Below, one piece after another: positions 43,571 to 55,985 of a stretch of DNA of 64,000 bases. The position numbers were made by a program, and so were the translations under genes. Positions within the stretch are counted from its first letter, which is position 1. Every line of letters begins with the position of its first letter. The notes under the pieces are model-generated. The model was not told the origin of the DNA. It worked only from the letters and a program-made list of their open reading frames with translations, and ran no database searches. The DNA comes from Gnetum montanum (Eukaryota; Streptophyta; Gnetopsida; Gnetales; Gnetaceae), in the NCBI GenBank assembly GCA_015680685.1, contig MNCI01036652.1:149900-213899 (forward strand), given 5' to 3'.

Positions 43571-44072
43571 TTAAAGTACCAAGGATTAATTATGAACTAG
43601 CATAGCTTCTTCCCTTATTTTTAACAAAAACTTATGTTAGGTTCCTTTCTTAAGAAGTGTAAGATGTAGTTCAACTCACTAACCTTAGGTCAATGATCTC
43701 TAGAAAATTATTACAAAGAGTTCTACTATCTCTCTAGGTATGTAAGTCATTAGGATGAAAGTGAATTAGCCTTTAAATTCATTGGTGTTCTAATTACCTT
43801 ATTACATTCCAAGACACATGCCCATAATCCACAAAAGATAAATAAAGCATGTAGAACTGCAAAGGATTACATGGAATCAAACCAAGTACGAAATGCAACT
43901 ATTCAACAAGCAACTATGCAAGAGATGCCTAATAAGAGAACATAATCTAGATGCTTTTCTTTTGATAAAGATCACTTCAAGCAATATTTCCATAAGAATT
44001 CAAAAAAAATAATCAAAATAGAAACCAAAAACCTAATAGTAATATGACCAAAGTAAAAGGTCAAGTAACTAT
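43571..44072. other. Junction region with a possible degenerate zinc-knuckle remnant
   Basis: Between the pararetrovirus arm and the LTR of element 2. A plus-strand stretch near 43905-44000 reads MPNKRT, then CFSFDKDHFKQYFHKN, faintly like a CCHC knuckle of a gag protein with two of the Cys lost. Otherwise AT-rich with no gene. Confidence 0.3.
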
Positions 44073-45739
44073 CAACTCTCTAGCCTACCCAACTAGACAA
44101 TTTGCCCAGCTGACAGTCTACTTGGAAACTATGCTAGGAGTCGTCGAGAGTGTTTGGGATGAGCAAAATAGTTCAGAAATTTTTCTAGTAGAGAAGTCTG
44201 CTACGCTGCGCAATGTAGCAAGCCTTCAAAAAAATCAATCAAATATCCGAATACATGCTTTGGCAAGATGTTCGTGCAAGGAAAAGTCAGAATTTGGCCA
44301 ACACAGGGTGCTACACTATGCTACGCTACATAGCGTAGCACAGCATAGCAAGGGTGAAAGACTCCTCTGCCAAGTCTTTTCAACAAAAAGACTGCATCTA
44401 ATAGCATTTTGGCTTCCAAAACTACCCTGTCTCAGTTACCCCTTGAAACACAAGCAAAGTTTTCTTGTGAAACCCCGCAATTTTGATAGAAATGCATATT
44501 ACATTGGCTACTACGCTATGCTACGCTATGTAGTGTAACATAGTGTAGCAAAGATGCAAATCAATAAAATGCTCCAAAGATTAACCTGGTGTACACAAAG
44601 GCCTCCAGCAAATGCTGTTGACTCCAACGCAAGTTTCCTATTCAAACCGATGGCTACGCTATGCTACGCTACATAGCATAACACAGCGTAGCAAGCAGCT
44701 ACGCTAAGTCAATGTGCAAGACAGTGTAAGTGATGCAAAGTTGACAGAGGCATCAGGACATCTTCAGCTAGCTCTACAGCTTGTTAGCAATAACTAAGCT
44801 CGCTGTGATCAACGACTTTTTTCCAGTTTGGCATACCCCTTAGTCCATCCCCTCAAAATTTGTTGCTATGCTTGATCTTGTTCATAAGGATAGGGAAGAC
44901 GTAGTCTTGGGGTGGAGACTTCATTTCTGCTTGCATTGTTAGCACACTGGATTATAGCATGTGCAATTTCGACAACATGGTTACAGCGTAGCAAAGTTCG
45001 CGATTGACACAGCATGCCTACATGGTACCATCATGCTTGCATATTATGGGGTCCAAGACATGTGGCATCCAGGCCTCATTTCTCACTTGCTCCTGGCCCT
45101 ATAAATACCTCGGCAAACAATGCTCAAAGGGTTGGGTTTTCTTTTTGCATTGGAATTTTGAGGTTGGCTTTTCTAGTTGGCATTTCTCATCTAAAGAGTT
45201 GGCATTTCTGCATTAACAAAAGCGATTGGCTTGTTGGCTTTTTGTATTGGCTAGTTCGCTTCTTAATTGGCTTCTTAGCAAACGAAGTTAGCTTCTTGCT
45301 ATAGTTAGCTTTAAGTTGGTTCTCAAAAGGCATAGTTGGCATTTTTCCTGAGCGCTTGAGTTACCTTTGAGTAAGCAGTGCATCTTCATCATTGTATAAC
45401 CTCTTGTGCACCTTTCAAACAAGGCAACGAATTGAACTCATGATCTTGAGGTGATGCATTCTCTCACTCCAACTTGCTTTACATTTTTGTTTATTATTGC
45501 ATCATTTTCTTTCCGTTACATTTAATAATCATCATATTACGTTACGAGCATCATTTCCTAAGTAAACATCTGTGAAAGCTTAAGTCACATCTATTAAGTC
45601 CATGTTTGATTGACAAGACCATACCAGGGCACCATGAATCTGTTTTCTCCAACATGGCCCTTGCATGGATCCAAGGTTAAACTGTTTCACCTGGTAACCT
45701 CTTGGTGTTCCAGCCGCCGACGTTTTTGGTCGCAACAGT
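44073..45739 (+). repeat. 5' LTR of gypsy element 2 (5'-truncated)
   Basis: Matches the 3' LTR (50985-53341) from the ACTCTCTAGCCTACCCA region to the shared end GGTCGCAACA. About 190 bases of the LTR start are absent. It has TATAAATA at 45100-45107 (the 3' LTR has it at 52692-52699), followed by a TTGGCT-rich transcribed part. Three palindromic GCTACGCTATGCTACGCTAC -type clusters lie at about 44309-44352, 44511-44551 and 44651-44705. Confidence 0.85.
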
Positions 45740-45765
45740 TTTTGGTGCTAGAAAGAGGGCCTAAA
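45740..45765 (+). promoter_or_regulatory. Primer-binding site of element 2
   Basis: TTTTTGGTGCTAGAAAGAGG directly follows the LTR end GCAACA. It resembles the TTGGCGCTAGAAGGAGGG of element 1, supporting common ancestry. The leader to the gag start (45766-46056) is T-rich with no frame. Confidence 0.7.
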
Positions 45766-46056
45766 CCATTTCTATTTACATTTTTCATTAACACTTTTTC
45801 AAAACCCTGGATGTTCTAGAGAGCATAACAAGTTCTCAGAGCATAGCAAGCTCCAGTGCAACGAGTGTAGCGCTAGAGTTGGCCATTTTTAGCAGTTTTT
45901 ACACTTAGCATTTTTTTCTACATTTTCATACTTAGCATTTTTTTTCTTTCATTTTTACACTTATCCATTTTCCTGCTATCAGCAAATTTAGTCATTTTCT
46001 TTTTCATTTTCAGAGTTAGCCATTTTCTACAAATAGCAACTTTCACAACGTGATTT

Positions 46057-47560
46057 GTGAATATGAATCCAGATCAACCTCCCACATCAATGTCTAACAC
46101 ATTTGATACCACAATCCAGCCAAAGTGTGCCACACTAAGCCTTGAACAATACAATTTCGTTTGTGCCAAAATCCATGTAGGACTACCAGTACATTACCTT
46201 GACTTGGAGGCAAAACAGGACTATGAGCAAGTCCACCGAAATGGACAGGAGTACAACCCCTCCTTATTTGACATAATCCCACTCACGGAGTCCTACCACT
46301 AGTTGTTGTCTCAACTTATCTGTGCAAACAAGCATGATGCAAGGACAACCTATGAGAAAGCCTCACAGAAGGAAGAAGATGAGTTTGAGGCCCACTCTGA
46401 GCATGAGAGCCCCCTCCACACTGTCTTCCAACAACCACCCACTAGTACAATCCCTCCTCAATTTGGTCCACCCATCCTCTCCGAGATGGTGACCATGCCA
46501 ATTCAGCCTTCCTCGCAAGCAACTAATGCATTTTCCCAACACTATGCTCATGTAAGGACCACCTCCCAGCCCCAGACAACTCAAGTATCCTACATCCCAC
46601 CTATCTCATTGGTGTCTATGGTGTCCATCCAACCCACTTGTGTGTGGCCTACTTCGATCACCACACCCATCGCTCAACCAACACATCAACAACCATCCAC
46701 TCCGACATTAAACTGGTAACAACCGTCTGCCATGGTGTTAAACTAGCAAACTCCATAACCAATAATTTTGTCCTATGCTATGCAACCAACCCAAGCCTAG
46801 CCAATGCAACCGACTAACACATCCCCAAGCTTGGATCAGGCATTCCAGCTAATTCAAATCTTGATGGAGGAGATCAACCGACTTAAGGCTACCTCCTCTG
46901 ACACCATCAAGGTAGTGGACTTCTACCAAGATGATCCCATAAGTCCTATGGTACCACCTCTAACTCTCCCAATTGGGGTCTAGCTGCCACAATTCACCAA
47001 GTACAATGGTGAAGGGGACCCCAATGCACACTTGGTCACATTTCGATCTGAATGCCTACTCCTTCAAGCTTGGCCACACACCATCATGCCCATGTTCCCC
47101 ATGTCACTCACTAGCAAGGCCTTGGACTAGTATCTCACACTCCCCAAGGCCTCAATCTCCTCTTTGGAGGATCTCATAAGCTAGTTTGTGACATGCTTCA
47201 AGTACAACCTAAAGCCTAAAGCAACCCTTGACCAACTTATGCAAATTAAACAGGGGCCTCTAGAGCCCATGCCAAAATTCCTCCAACGTTGGAATGCTAC
47301 ATTGAGTGAAATGCATGAACCCCTAGCAAAGGCACATCTACTATCCATATTTAAAGGTGCAGTAAATGACTTTACTAAGTCCAAACTGTATTATCTAGCC
47401 CCAAAGTCTCTTAGCCAGGCCTTTGCCCAAGCAAAAAGCATAGAGGAAGCAGCACAAGTGAGCAATGACCCAGCTTATGTGGCCTACAGAAACCAACATG
47501 CTCAGAAGAAAAACACAATAGTAGCAACAGTGGCCGCAAGCACAAAAGCAACCAACTAGG
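46057..47560 (+). pseudogene. gag of gypsy element 2
   Basis: Starts MNMNPDQPPTSMSNTF. It then shows LSLEQYNFVCAKIHVGLPVH, DIIPLTESYH, EEDEFEAHSEHESPLHTVF, a Pro/Gln/Thr-rich stretch and LIQILMEEINRLKATSSD. KVVDFYQDDPISPMVPPLTL leads to the gag core TKYNGEGDPNAHLVTF, FPMSLTSKALD*YLTLP and KPKATLDQLMQIKQGPLEPM, ending with FTKSKLYYLAPKSLSQAFAQ AKSIEEA. Line-by-line correspondence with element 1's gag shows the same family. Stops (at least five TAG) and one or two frame breaks disable it. Confidence 0.87.
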
Positions 47561-47628
47561 GCCCAGTAGCTAAGCAGCCCAAAGCCCCAACTAACAAAAC
47601 TGCCAACTCTAGTGCCAACTCACCTACA

Positions 47629-48351
47629 TTGACAGGAGCCACCCTAAGGCCCAACTTTCAGTGCAAGGACTGCTCAAAGTATACACCACTACTGATGCAA
47701 CCCTTTGAACTACTAGAGCAACTCTTGAAAGTTGGGCAAATTCAACACAAACATGTATCGATGATTACTCGCCAGAAACATGATAGGTACTATGAACTAC
47801 TAAGAAACCCCACATTAGCATTACCAAATGAGCCCTCGATCCCACAACATTTTAAATTGGACCAATACTATCATTACCATCAATTGGCTGGTCACAATAC
47901 AGACAACTGTTGTGCTTTGCAAGATGACCTACAGAGAATGATAGAACGAGGCCAACTAGTGATCGACACGGCAAGTCAATCCAACACAAACAATGCCTCC
48001 TATGTCATAAATTCTATTAGCATAGGTGGCAAGCCCAAACCTATGCAACAACCTTTTGTGATCCGTGTGCCTCCTAACAAGGTAAGGGTCCCCTACGCCT
48101 CCATAAGCAAGAGGCCTCCCTTTGTTATCAAAGTTCCACCTCAGGCACCTGCAACACCCTTTGTGGTCAAAGTTCTAAACCAACTAACCACTAAGATGGT
48201 AAATTTCCATGACATAACAACAACAACCACTAAGCAACCTTTTGTTATCAAGGTGCCAAAACAAGTTCATCACACAACAACTCCTAAAACAACTCCTAAG
48301 CCACCCTTTATCATAAGGGTGCCACAACGTGATGGCCCCTCACCTACCTAA
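47629..48351 (+). pseudogene. Element 2 gag knuckle-like region and P-[FY]-V-x-[RK]-x-P repeats
   Basis: A 240-residue open frame. YHYHQLAGHNTDNCCALQDD LQRMIERG is the His-rich segment that follows gag in many plant gypsy polyproteins (YC.FH...GH.TE.C..LK..IE.LI..G). Five repeats follow: QPFVIRVPP, PPFVIKVPP, TPFVVKVLN, QPFVIKVPK and PPFIIRVPQ. The equivalent module of element 1 is at 7593-8226. Confidence 0.75.
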
Positions 48352-48589
48352 AGCCCAATAGTGGGCAACATCTCAATCCCTCCTTCTTCAAGGGTTGATC
48401 CCACTAGCAACCCAAGTAGGCCCACCAAATGGCAACGCAAAAGGACAAACGAGCACCTCACAACCCCCATGGTCGAAGCAAAGGCCACAACCAGCAAACA
48501 ACAACTGAACACTAGGGCCCATACCCCCAAGTAGACCAAGTAAACCAAGCCCAAGTCCCCTTCTCGAGAGATCTGTCTTTCAAGCCACA

Positions 48590-49340
48590 TGAAGGAAATC
48601 AAGGCCAACACAACAGCTAATGACAAGGACTTTGTAGCTGCACTAACCCAGGTGAAGCAAATGCTCAAGCAAAAAAACACAATGTTGAGCTTGTACGACC
48701 TAGTCATAACTTCATCTACTCATTGCCAAGCATTGGCCAAGATCTTGGCCTCCATTCCTGTTGCAAAGGATATCCTTGCAAATGAGACATCCATTCATGT
48801 AACAATGTTGCACCCTACACCATAAGAATTGGGTTCAACAACCCTATCCTTTTGTGATGATGTAGTTAAAGTCAACCTGAAATGAGGAGAGGTCACTACA
48901 ACTCCACTATCCATTAGCATTCATTTTGGATAGTGTACCATCCACAGAGTACATGTTGATGATGGTGCAACAACAAACGTAGTCTTATACTCCATTATCA
49001 ACAAGCTAGGCCTAGTAGATGAAATCAGGCCAACCAAAACCATGTGTCTAAAATCCTTCAACGGATCACATGTCATAGTTAGGGGTACAATCAACTTAGC
49101 CTGTGTGGTAGGAGAGAAATTCCCCACTAGTGCATATTTCACTGTCATAGAGGAGATGCCAGGTTTCAACATGATTCTAGGCAGGCCTTGGCTAGCCCAA
49201 CTAAGGGCCATCTCCTCTCCCATCCACCAATAAATCCACCTTCCATATGAAGGTGGTCAAGTTATCATCCATGGTGATAACACTTCCTCTTTGACTATCC
49301 ACGACATAGACATGGCGCAAGTTTTAGAAGAAGTTTCTTG
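48590..49340 (+). pseudogene. Element 2 aspartic protease
   Basis: DFVAALTQVKQMLKQKNTML SLYDLVITSSTH (48630-48720), then PLSISIHF, RVHVDDGATTNVVLYSIINK and VIVRGTINLACVVGEKF, ending FNMILGRPWLAQLRAISSPI HQ and IHLPYEGGQVIIHGD. The active block is DDG, as in element 1. Frames change near 48830 and 49040. The coding decays quickly after 49340. Confidence 0.82.
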
Positions 49341-49393
49341 GTGGTACACCTACAACAACCAATGCAGCACCTAAGGCTAACACACCTGAACAA

Positions 49394-50984
49394 GTGGTTG
49401 AAGCCAATAGCCTCTCAGAGAATCCTAAGCCTTGCACGCTCCCTAATCCACACCTAATTAGGAAGCAACTACATGACCAAGACTTTCCCTTGGCCAAAAA
49501 TGCGGTGGGTGCCTACCTACCCTTTGCCTTCGCTTGCCATGCATTTTTTACTTTTGTTTACATTGCACTAGCCTACACATTTACATTTTTCCTGCTCAGT
49601 TAGATTATGCATTTTTCTTTGTTTACACATTTTTCAACTTAGTTTACACATTGCATTTGAAAAAACATCAAAAAATAAAAAAAACATAAAACTACAAAAA
49701 CACATGGCCCAAAAAGGCCTTAAACTAGCCTATGGCCCAGAATAGCCTAAAACTATCACTTTTTGTATTGCTTTCCTTTCATTCATTCATTTTAACTTTG
49801 TTTACAACAGTTGTTGCTTGATGTTGTTTTCTTTCTAGTTGATTTTTTCAAGATCTTGCAGACACATAGCATGACCATGCATGCAGCATCGCACCTTACA
49901 CAAGCAAGGTAAGCACCAGTCCACTATGACTATAGACTGGCATAGATAGTCCACTATGACTATAAACTAGCTTCTCACCTTATAGCTGAACTACATGATG
50001 TTTTCCTTTGGTGGGGATTCCTGAACACTCGCATCACCACAACTCCTAGCCTCCTCAGTCCCAACCCCTCCATGCTGATGCTGCCAGAACTGTTGTTGGC
50101 CTTTCTAGTTTGGATGTCGCATGCCTCGATAACAATGTCCATTGCTCCAGCAGCATCTAAAGCAAGCAAGACCTTTGCCTTAGTTTTGCTTGATGGTTGT
50201 CTCTTCTGGTTTTCTCTCTGCTATGTTTGTAGGGTACGTGCCTAAGGGGCATCAGTCAGATGTGTGTTTCGCCAAGGGGGCAGGACACTACATCCTTCCA
50301 AGGTGATCGTCCTGACTAGCTTGGCTACTTGGGAGTGCACATCCTATCCTCCCCCTTAGCCTTCTTTACCTTGTTGCTTACACCTATAATTCTCCTTCTC
50401 ACCTCCTTTTATGAATTTTCCAGATGCTTGTAAAGCCTTCCCATATGCTCAATCGCAAAATCCATGACATGCATAACACAGCTCACCGCATGGGAAGCAT
50501 CTGTAGGTAGGTCAAAGCCCCATGCAGATGTAACACAACTCATCTGGGGAGAAAACACCTTTTCTGCAACAAGGTTGTTTGCAAATGAACATGGAAAAAT
50601 AGCAAAAGAAAAGCGTAAAAGAGCAAAAGCTCTCAAAAAAACATGCCTAAAAAATGGTACATTAGTTTTTTCACAATCACCATCTCTAAGCATTCTGACG
50701 AGAGGTCATAAGCTTACAAGGAAAAGATGCCCATGTGTATCAACTCCCTCACAAGTACTCTAACGAGGGACCACACTATGCTACATCTTTCCCTTCCTGA
50801 AACTGTCCCCGCAGATCCACCCTTTCCCCTTTCCCTACATGACTATCCTAGTACTCTCAAGCATAGCTAAGTGACATCTGGACAATTATTGAAGAGCAAT
50901 GTTAGCATCTTGTCTTTCATGGTGTTTCGTATTCTCTGTCGATGTCTCTCGGGCCTCATCTCTAGACATCGACAAAGAGGGGCA
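49394..50984. other. Element 2 region between protease and 3' LTR, with possible antisense coding
   Basis: I find no RT, RNase H or integrase here. GGCCCAAAAAGGCCTTAAAC and GGCCCAGAATAGCC (49706-49755) match the repeat unit beside the opposed gene of element 1. On the minus strand, 50693-50409 gives MLRDGDCEKTNVPF to MDFAIEHMGRLYKHLENS, and 50170-50000 gives SGSISMEGLG...ESPPKEN near a stop. The order and character (helical region, then Gly/Ser/Pro-rich acidic end) recall exons 7-9 of the opposed gene. The region ends with a purine tract. Confidence 0.4.
50973..50984 (+). promoter_or_regulatory. Polypurine tract of element 2
   Basis: CAAAGAGGGGCA lies directly before the TGTGAAACACC start of the 3' LTR. 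This is the expected plus-strand primer site. Confidence 0.65.
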
Positions 50985-53341
50985 TGTGAAACACCATAAA
51001 ATTTTGAGGCCCTCTTGCTTCACCAGGGTCTTAGAATTTAGGCAAGGACTTCCACAAGTGTAGCCTCATGATGGTTTGGCAAGAAAATGTAGGCACTGAG
51101 GTTAGACTATATAGTCAAGCAAGTTTTCTATCTCCAAAGCTAACAAGCTCAATGGACTCTCCAGCCTGCCCACCTGGAAAATTCGCTCAGTTGACAGTCT
51201 ACTCAGAAACTATGTTAGGAGTCATTGAGAGTGTTTGGGATGAGCAAAATAGTTCGGCAAGTTTTCTAGTAGAGAAGTCTACTATGCTATGCAACATAGC
51301 AAGCCTTTGAAAAAATCAATCAAGTATCCGAATACAAGCTTTGGCAAGATGTTTGAGCAAGGCAAAGTCATAATTCGGCCAACATAGGGTGCTATGCTAT
51401 GCTACACTACATAGCGTAGCATAGCGTAGCAAGGGAGAAACACATAAAGACTCCTTTGCCAAGCCGTTTCGGCAAAATGACTACATCTAATAGCATTTTG
51501 GCTTCCAAAACTACCCTATCTCAATTAGCCCTTGAACCATAAGCAAAGTTTACTTGTGAAATACCATAAAATTTTGAGGCCCTCTTGCTTCACCAAGGTC
51601 TTGGAATTTAGGCAAGGACTTCCACAAGTGTAGCCTCATGATGGTCTGGCAGGAAAATGTAGGCACTGAGGTTAGACTGTCCAGTCTGGCAATTTTTCTA
51701 TCTCCAGAGCTGACAAGCCCGATGGACTCTTCAACCTACCCACATAGACAATTCACCCAGCTGATAGTCTACTCAAAAACTATGCTAGGAGTCGTCAAGA
51801 GTGTTTGGGATGAGCAAAATAATTTGGTAAGTTTTCTAGTAGAGAAGTCTACTCTACTACGCAGCATAGCAAGCCTTCGAAAAAATCAATCAAGTATCCG
51901 AATACGAGCTTTGGCAAGATGTTCATGCAAGGCAAAGTTAGAATTTGGCCAACACAGGTTGCTACGCTACATAACGTAGCATAGCGTAGCAAGGGCAAAA
52001 CATGCAAAGACTCCTCTGCCAAGCCATTTTAGCAAAAAGACTACATCTAACAACATTTTGGCTTCCAAAACTACCCTGTCTCAGTTAGCCCTTGAACCAC
52101 AAGCAAATTTTTCTTGTGAAACCCAAATTTTGACAGAAATGCATGTTACATTGATTGCTACACTACGTAGCATAGCATAGCATAGCAAAGATGCAAATCA
52201 ATAAAATGCTCCAAAGATTAACCTGATGTGTGCCAAGGCCTCTAGCAAATGTTGTTGACTCCAATGCAAGTTTCCTATTCAAACCGGTGGTTATGCTACG
52301 TCAATGTGCTAGAGAGCGTCAATGATGCAAATTTGATAGAGGCATCAGGACATCTTTAGCTAGCTCTATAGCTTGTTAGCAATAACTAAGCTCACCGTGA
52401 TCAGCGAATTTATTCCACTTTGGCATACCCCTTAGTCCATCCCCCCAAAATTTGTTGCTATGCTTGATCCTATTCATAATGATAGGGAAGATGTAGTCCT
52501 GGGGCAGAGACTCCATTTCTTCTTGCATTGTTAGCACACTGGATTCCAGAACATGCAATTTCGACAACATGGTTACAGCATAGCAAAGTTCACGACTGGC
52601 ACAGCACACCAACATGGTACCGTCATGTTTGCATATTGTGGGGTCTAGGACACATGGCATCCAGGCCTCATTTCTTGCTTGCTCCTGGCCCTATAAATAC
52701 CCCAGTGAACAATGCTCAAAGGGTTGGATTTTTTTTTTTTGCATTGGCATTTTGAGGTTGGCTTTTCTAGTTGGCATTTCTCATCCAAAGAGTTGTCATT
52801 TCTACATTAACAAAAGCAGTTGGCTTGTTGGCTTTTTGTATTGGCTGGTTGGCTTCTCGATTGGCTTCTTAGCAAATGGAGTTAGCTTCTTGCTACAATT
52901 AACTTTAAGTTGGTTCCCAAAAGGAATAGTTGGCATTTTTCCTAAACACTTGAGTTACCTTTGAGTAAGAAATGCATCTTCGTCGTTGTATAACCACTTG
53001 TGCACCTTTCAAACAAGGCAACGAATCGAACCCACGATCTTGAGATGGTGCATTCTCTCACTCCAACTTGCTTTACATTTCTATTTATTATCATCGTATT
53101 TTGCATCATTTTCATCCCGTTGCATTTAATAATCATCATATTACGTTACGAGCATCGTTTCCTAAGTAAACGTCTGTGAAAGATTAAGTCACACCTATTA
53201 AGCCCCTGTTTGATTAACAAGAAGATTTAGGGCACCTTGAATCTATTTTCTCTAGCACGGCCCTCACATGGATCTGGGGTTAAACTGTTTTGCCCAGTAA
53301 CCTCTCAGTGTTCCAGCCGTCGACGTTTTCGATCGCAACAC
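50985..53341 (+). repeat. 3' LTR of gypsy element 2, with internal duplication
   Basis: Begins TGTGAAACACCATAAAATTT after the purine tract and ends CGATCGCAACA. The first roughly 570 bases (50985-51555) are repeated at 51556-52130 (TGTGAAATACCATAAAATTT start), so this LTR is longer than its 5' partner. TATAAATA is at 52692-52699. GCTACGCTAC/GTAGCGTAGC-type palindromes recur at 51391-51432, 51960-51990 and 52156-52187. Confidence 0.85.
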
Positions 53342-55985
53342 TATCATGACTACAGTGAAGAATATTTCAGCATTGGCTAAGTTAGGTTTGAGGAAATGAC
53401 AATTTTATTTACTCATTTTTGAAGGACCAATTAAGGGCTAAAGATTAAATGAAAAATTACGCATTGACTACATGTGTTTAAGTTAAATGAAAAATGCTGA
53501 AAATCATTTCTAAAATTAAAGATGATATTAACAATGGTACCTATCTTAAGAATCCTAGATGAAAAATTTTCATTTGAAGTGTCCATAGATGCTTGTGAAG
53601 TGGTAATTAGTATCATTATTTCATAAGAAGATAAAGTGGTATCTTTTAAATCTCACAAATTACAAGAAACTATAGTAAATTACTAAACCCATGATTTGGA
53701 ATTGTTAGCAATCATAAATGTTGTAAAAGTTTGGAGACATTATATTTATGAAAAAAAAAATTATTAAAAAAAATAACAAGAATTTAGAATACATGCAAAG
53801 ATAATCCATCTTAAATAAAAGACAATGCAAGTGGATGTAATTACTTGTAGAATATGATTTTGAGATCAAGTACATCCTAGGAAAAAAAAGGTAGCAGCTA
53901 ACACCCTAAGCCAAATGTGGAACTTAATGACTGATGTTGTAACAACCCCCATGGAAGAATAGATTAAAGATTAGATAAAGAAATATCCTTACTTTAAGTG
54001 AATCCTAATCAACATAACCTTTGAACCCAACTACCATCTTTTCCTAGAAAGTCTATTAATGAAGGGAGAAAGAGTGTGTATTTTAGAAGGGATTTGAAGA
54101 CACAAGTTGTTAGGTGAAGTCCAAAAATTAGCATATGTCAAACCTAGTTACATCAAGGCCTTTGTGATGCTATGAAAATTTTATTTTTAGCCTAGAATGA
54201 AGAATGATATATCTACTTACATTAGAAATTTTCCAACTTATCAAAGAGTAAAAGCTAAGAAAAAAAAAGTCAAGTGGCTTATTATAACCACTAGAAGTTT
54301 CAACATGGAAATGAAAAGATGTTGATAAATCATTTTATGTTAGGTAGCTGTGTCGACGCATCCCTGTTGATGCATCCTTGGATTCATTGGCACATATGCA
54401 TAAACACTCTATGGCCTAAAGCCTATATATATGTGTACACCCTTCACATAGAGGAATTATTTTGATCAATAGTGTAGTTGAACTATTGTAGTTTTCTTCT
54501 TTAATCTTAGCAAATAGCTAGTGAGTGCCTATAGTCTGGATTTAAGTCAATTGTATGATGTCTTGTTCGAGTGGCATTGTTTGGACACATTTCATGAACG
54601 GCAATAAGATCAAGATTGATTTTTATTCATTACAGTACTTTTACTTAAAATAAATTTATTTTAAATGAAATTTTTTTCTATGTACTTAGTTAATATTTAC
54701 ATTTTTATGAACATTAATCAATTGGCAGAATAACAATGACTAGTTTCAAGCGTAAATACATATTTGCTTGGTAATCCCAAAACATTATTGCTTAGTTCAC
54801 ATAGTAAAATACCACTTAGTAATTCTAGCAATGGATACATGAGTTTAGGATATGTATAGTAAGATGAGAATAGACACCCATTGCCCTTAGGATAGTTTAG
54901 GATTTATCTTGTTGTTATTAACTAAATTAAATAATTAATTTTCATGCTTTCATATAACTTAGCCTTAGCCACATAATATCAATAATCATATGCATCACTT
55001 TGGACTAAACCATACGTGATAAAACTACCACTAGTCTAAGTGAGAAGACAATGATATATGATCAACACTTAACAACCTAGATACCATACTAGTTCCATCC
55101 ACAGAATTTGACAGGATTGCACAAGAACGCTTATGATTCATATGGTTGGACATCAGGGACTACTTGCTACTCATCAGACATCACCATGGACATCATTATA
55201 GGATTACTAGTAATCAAAAAGGTGACTCAATCTTGGTAGTGGTTTATAATTTATCAAAAATGGCTTACTTCATATCCTTAAAATCTACCAATACAATAGA
55301 AGGAGTAGCTTAGAAGTTTATATCTAAAGTGTTTCAATTACATGGATGTTCAAGATTGTTCACATTAGATAAAGATTTAAATTTTATTTTTGAATTTTGG
55401 CAAAAACTTTTCAAGGAACTTAGAACCCAACTAAAATTTAGCATGATGTACCATCCTAAAATTAATGATCAAACCAAATAGATTAATAGTATATTGAAGG
55501 ATATTTTAAGGAGTTATGTTGGGAGTAGACCCAAGACTTGGAAAAACTACTTACACCTGGTAGAATTCATCTATAATAAAAACTACCAAGGATTCATACA
55601 TAGAACCCCATTTGAAGTTGTGTATGAGTGAAATTGTCAAATGCTATTAGTTTGTAGAATGGAAAGAAGAGAAAGTAAAAATTATGAAAAACAGTATCAC
55701 AAAAGTGAAATTGGACCTACAAGTAGCCTAAGATAAAGAGAAAGGGTGTGCTGACCAACATTATCTTAAGGAGTTCTAGATAGAACATCAAGTACTATTG
55801 AGTGGTTTTGACCTATGACATTTAAGATCAAGAATTTAGAGGTCATGCCAAGCATGAACTTATAGAGCCAATAATGGCAAGTGACTAGAGCTAGGTAAAG
55901 TAGCATAAGAAGGGACTAATAACCCCTTTGATCTTGTAGCCTAACTATGGTGGTAGTGCTGAATTTCTTCTAAGGAATCTAAGTG
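53342..55985 (+). pseudogene. Chromovirus-type gypsy pol remnant (RNase H and integrase)
   Basis: Plus-strand pieces: LDEKFSFEVSIDACEVVI, KLQETIVNY*THDLELLAII and VVKVWRHYIYEK form RNase H. LLQPLEVSTWKW is interrupted by solo LTR 4, then DITMDIIIGLLV, LVVVYNLSKMAYFISLKST, FQLHGCSRLFTLDKDLNF, YHPKINDQT and WKNYLHLVEFIYNKNYQG follow. These are the RNase H and integrase core signatures of chromoviruses (W.DITMDFITGLP, DRDPKFTS.FW, YHPETDGQTE, YNNSYH). All is heavily decayed. Confidence 0.8.
54323..55176 (+). repeat. Solo LTR 4 of family X
   Basis: TGATAAATC to TGCTACTCATCA, 854 bases, splitting the integrase exactly between W-K-W and D-I-T. The flanks are GATGT (54318-54322) and GACAT (55177-55181), a strongly diverged duplication. 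This is the most diverged of the solo copies. The internal AATTCTAGCAATGGATACAT -type segments match the other family members. Confidence 0.75.
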
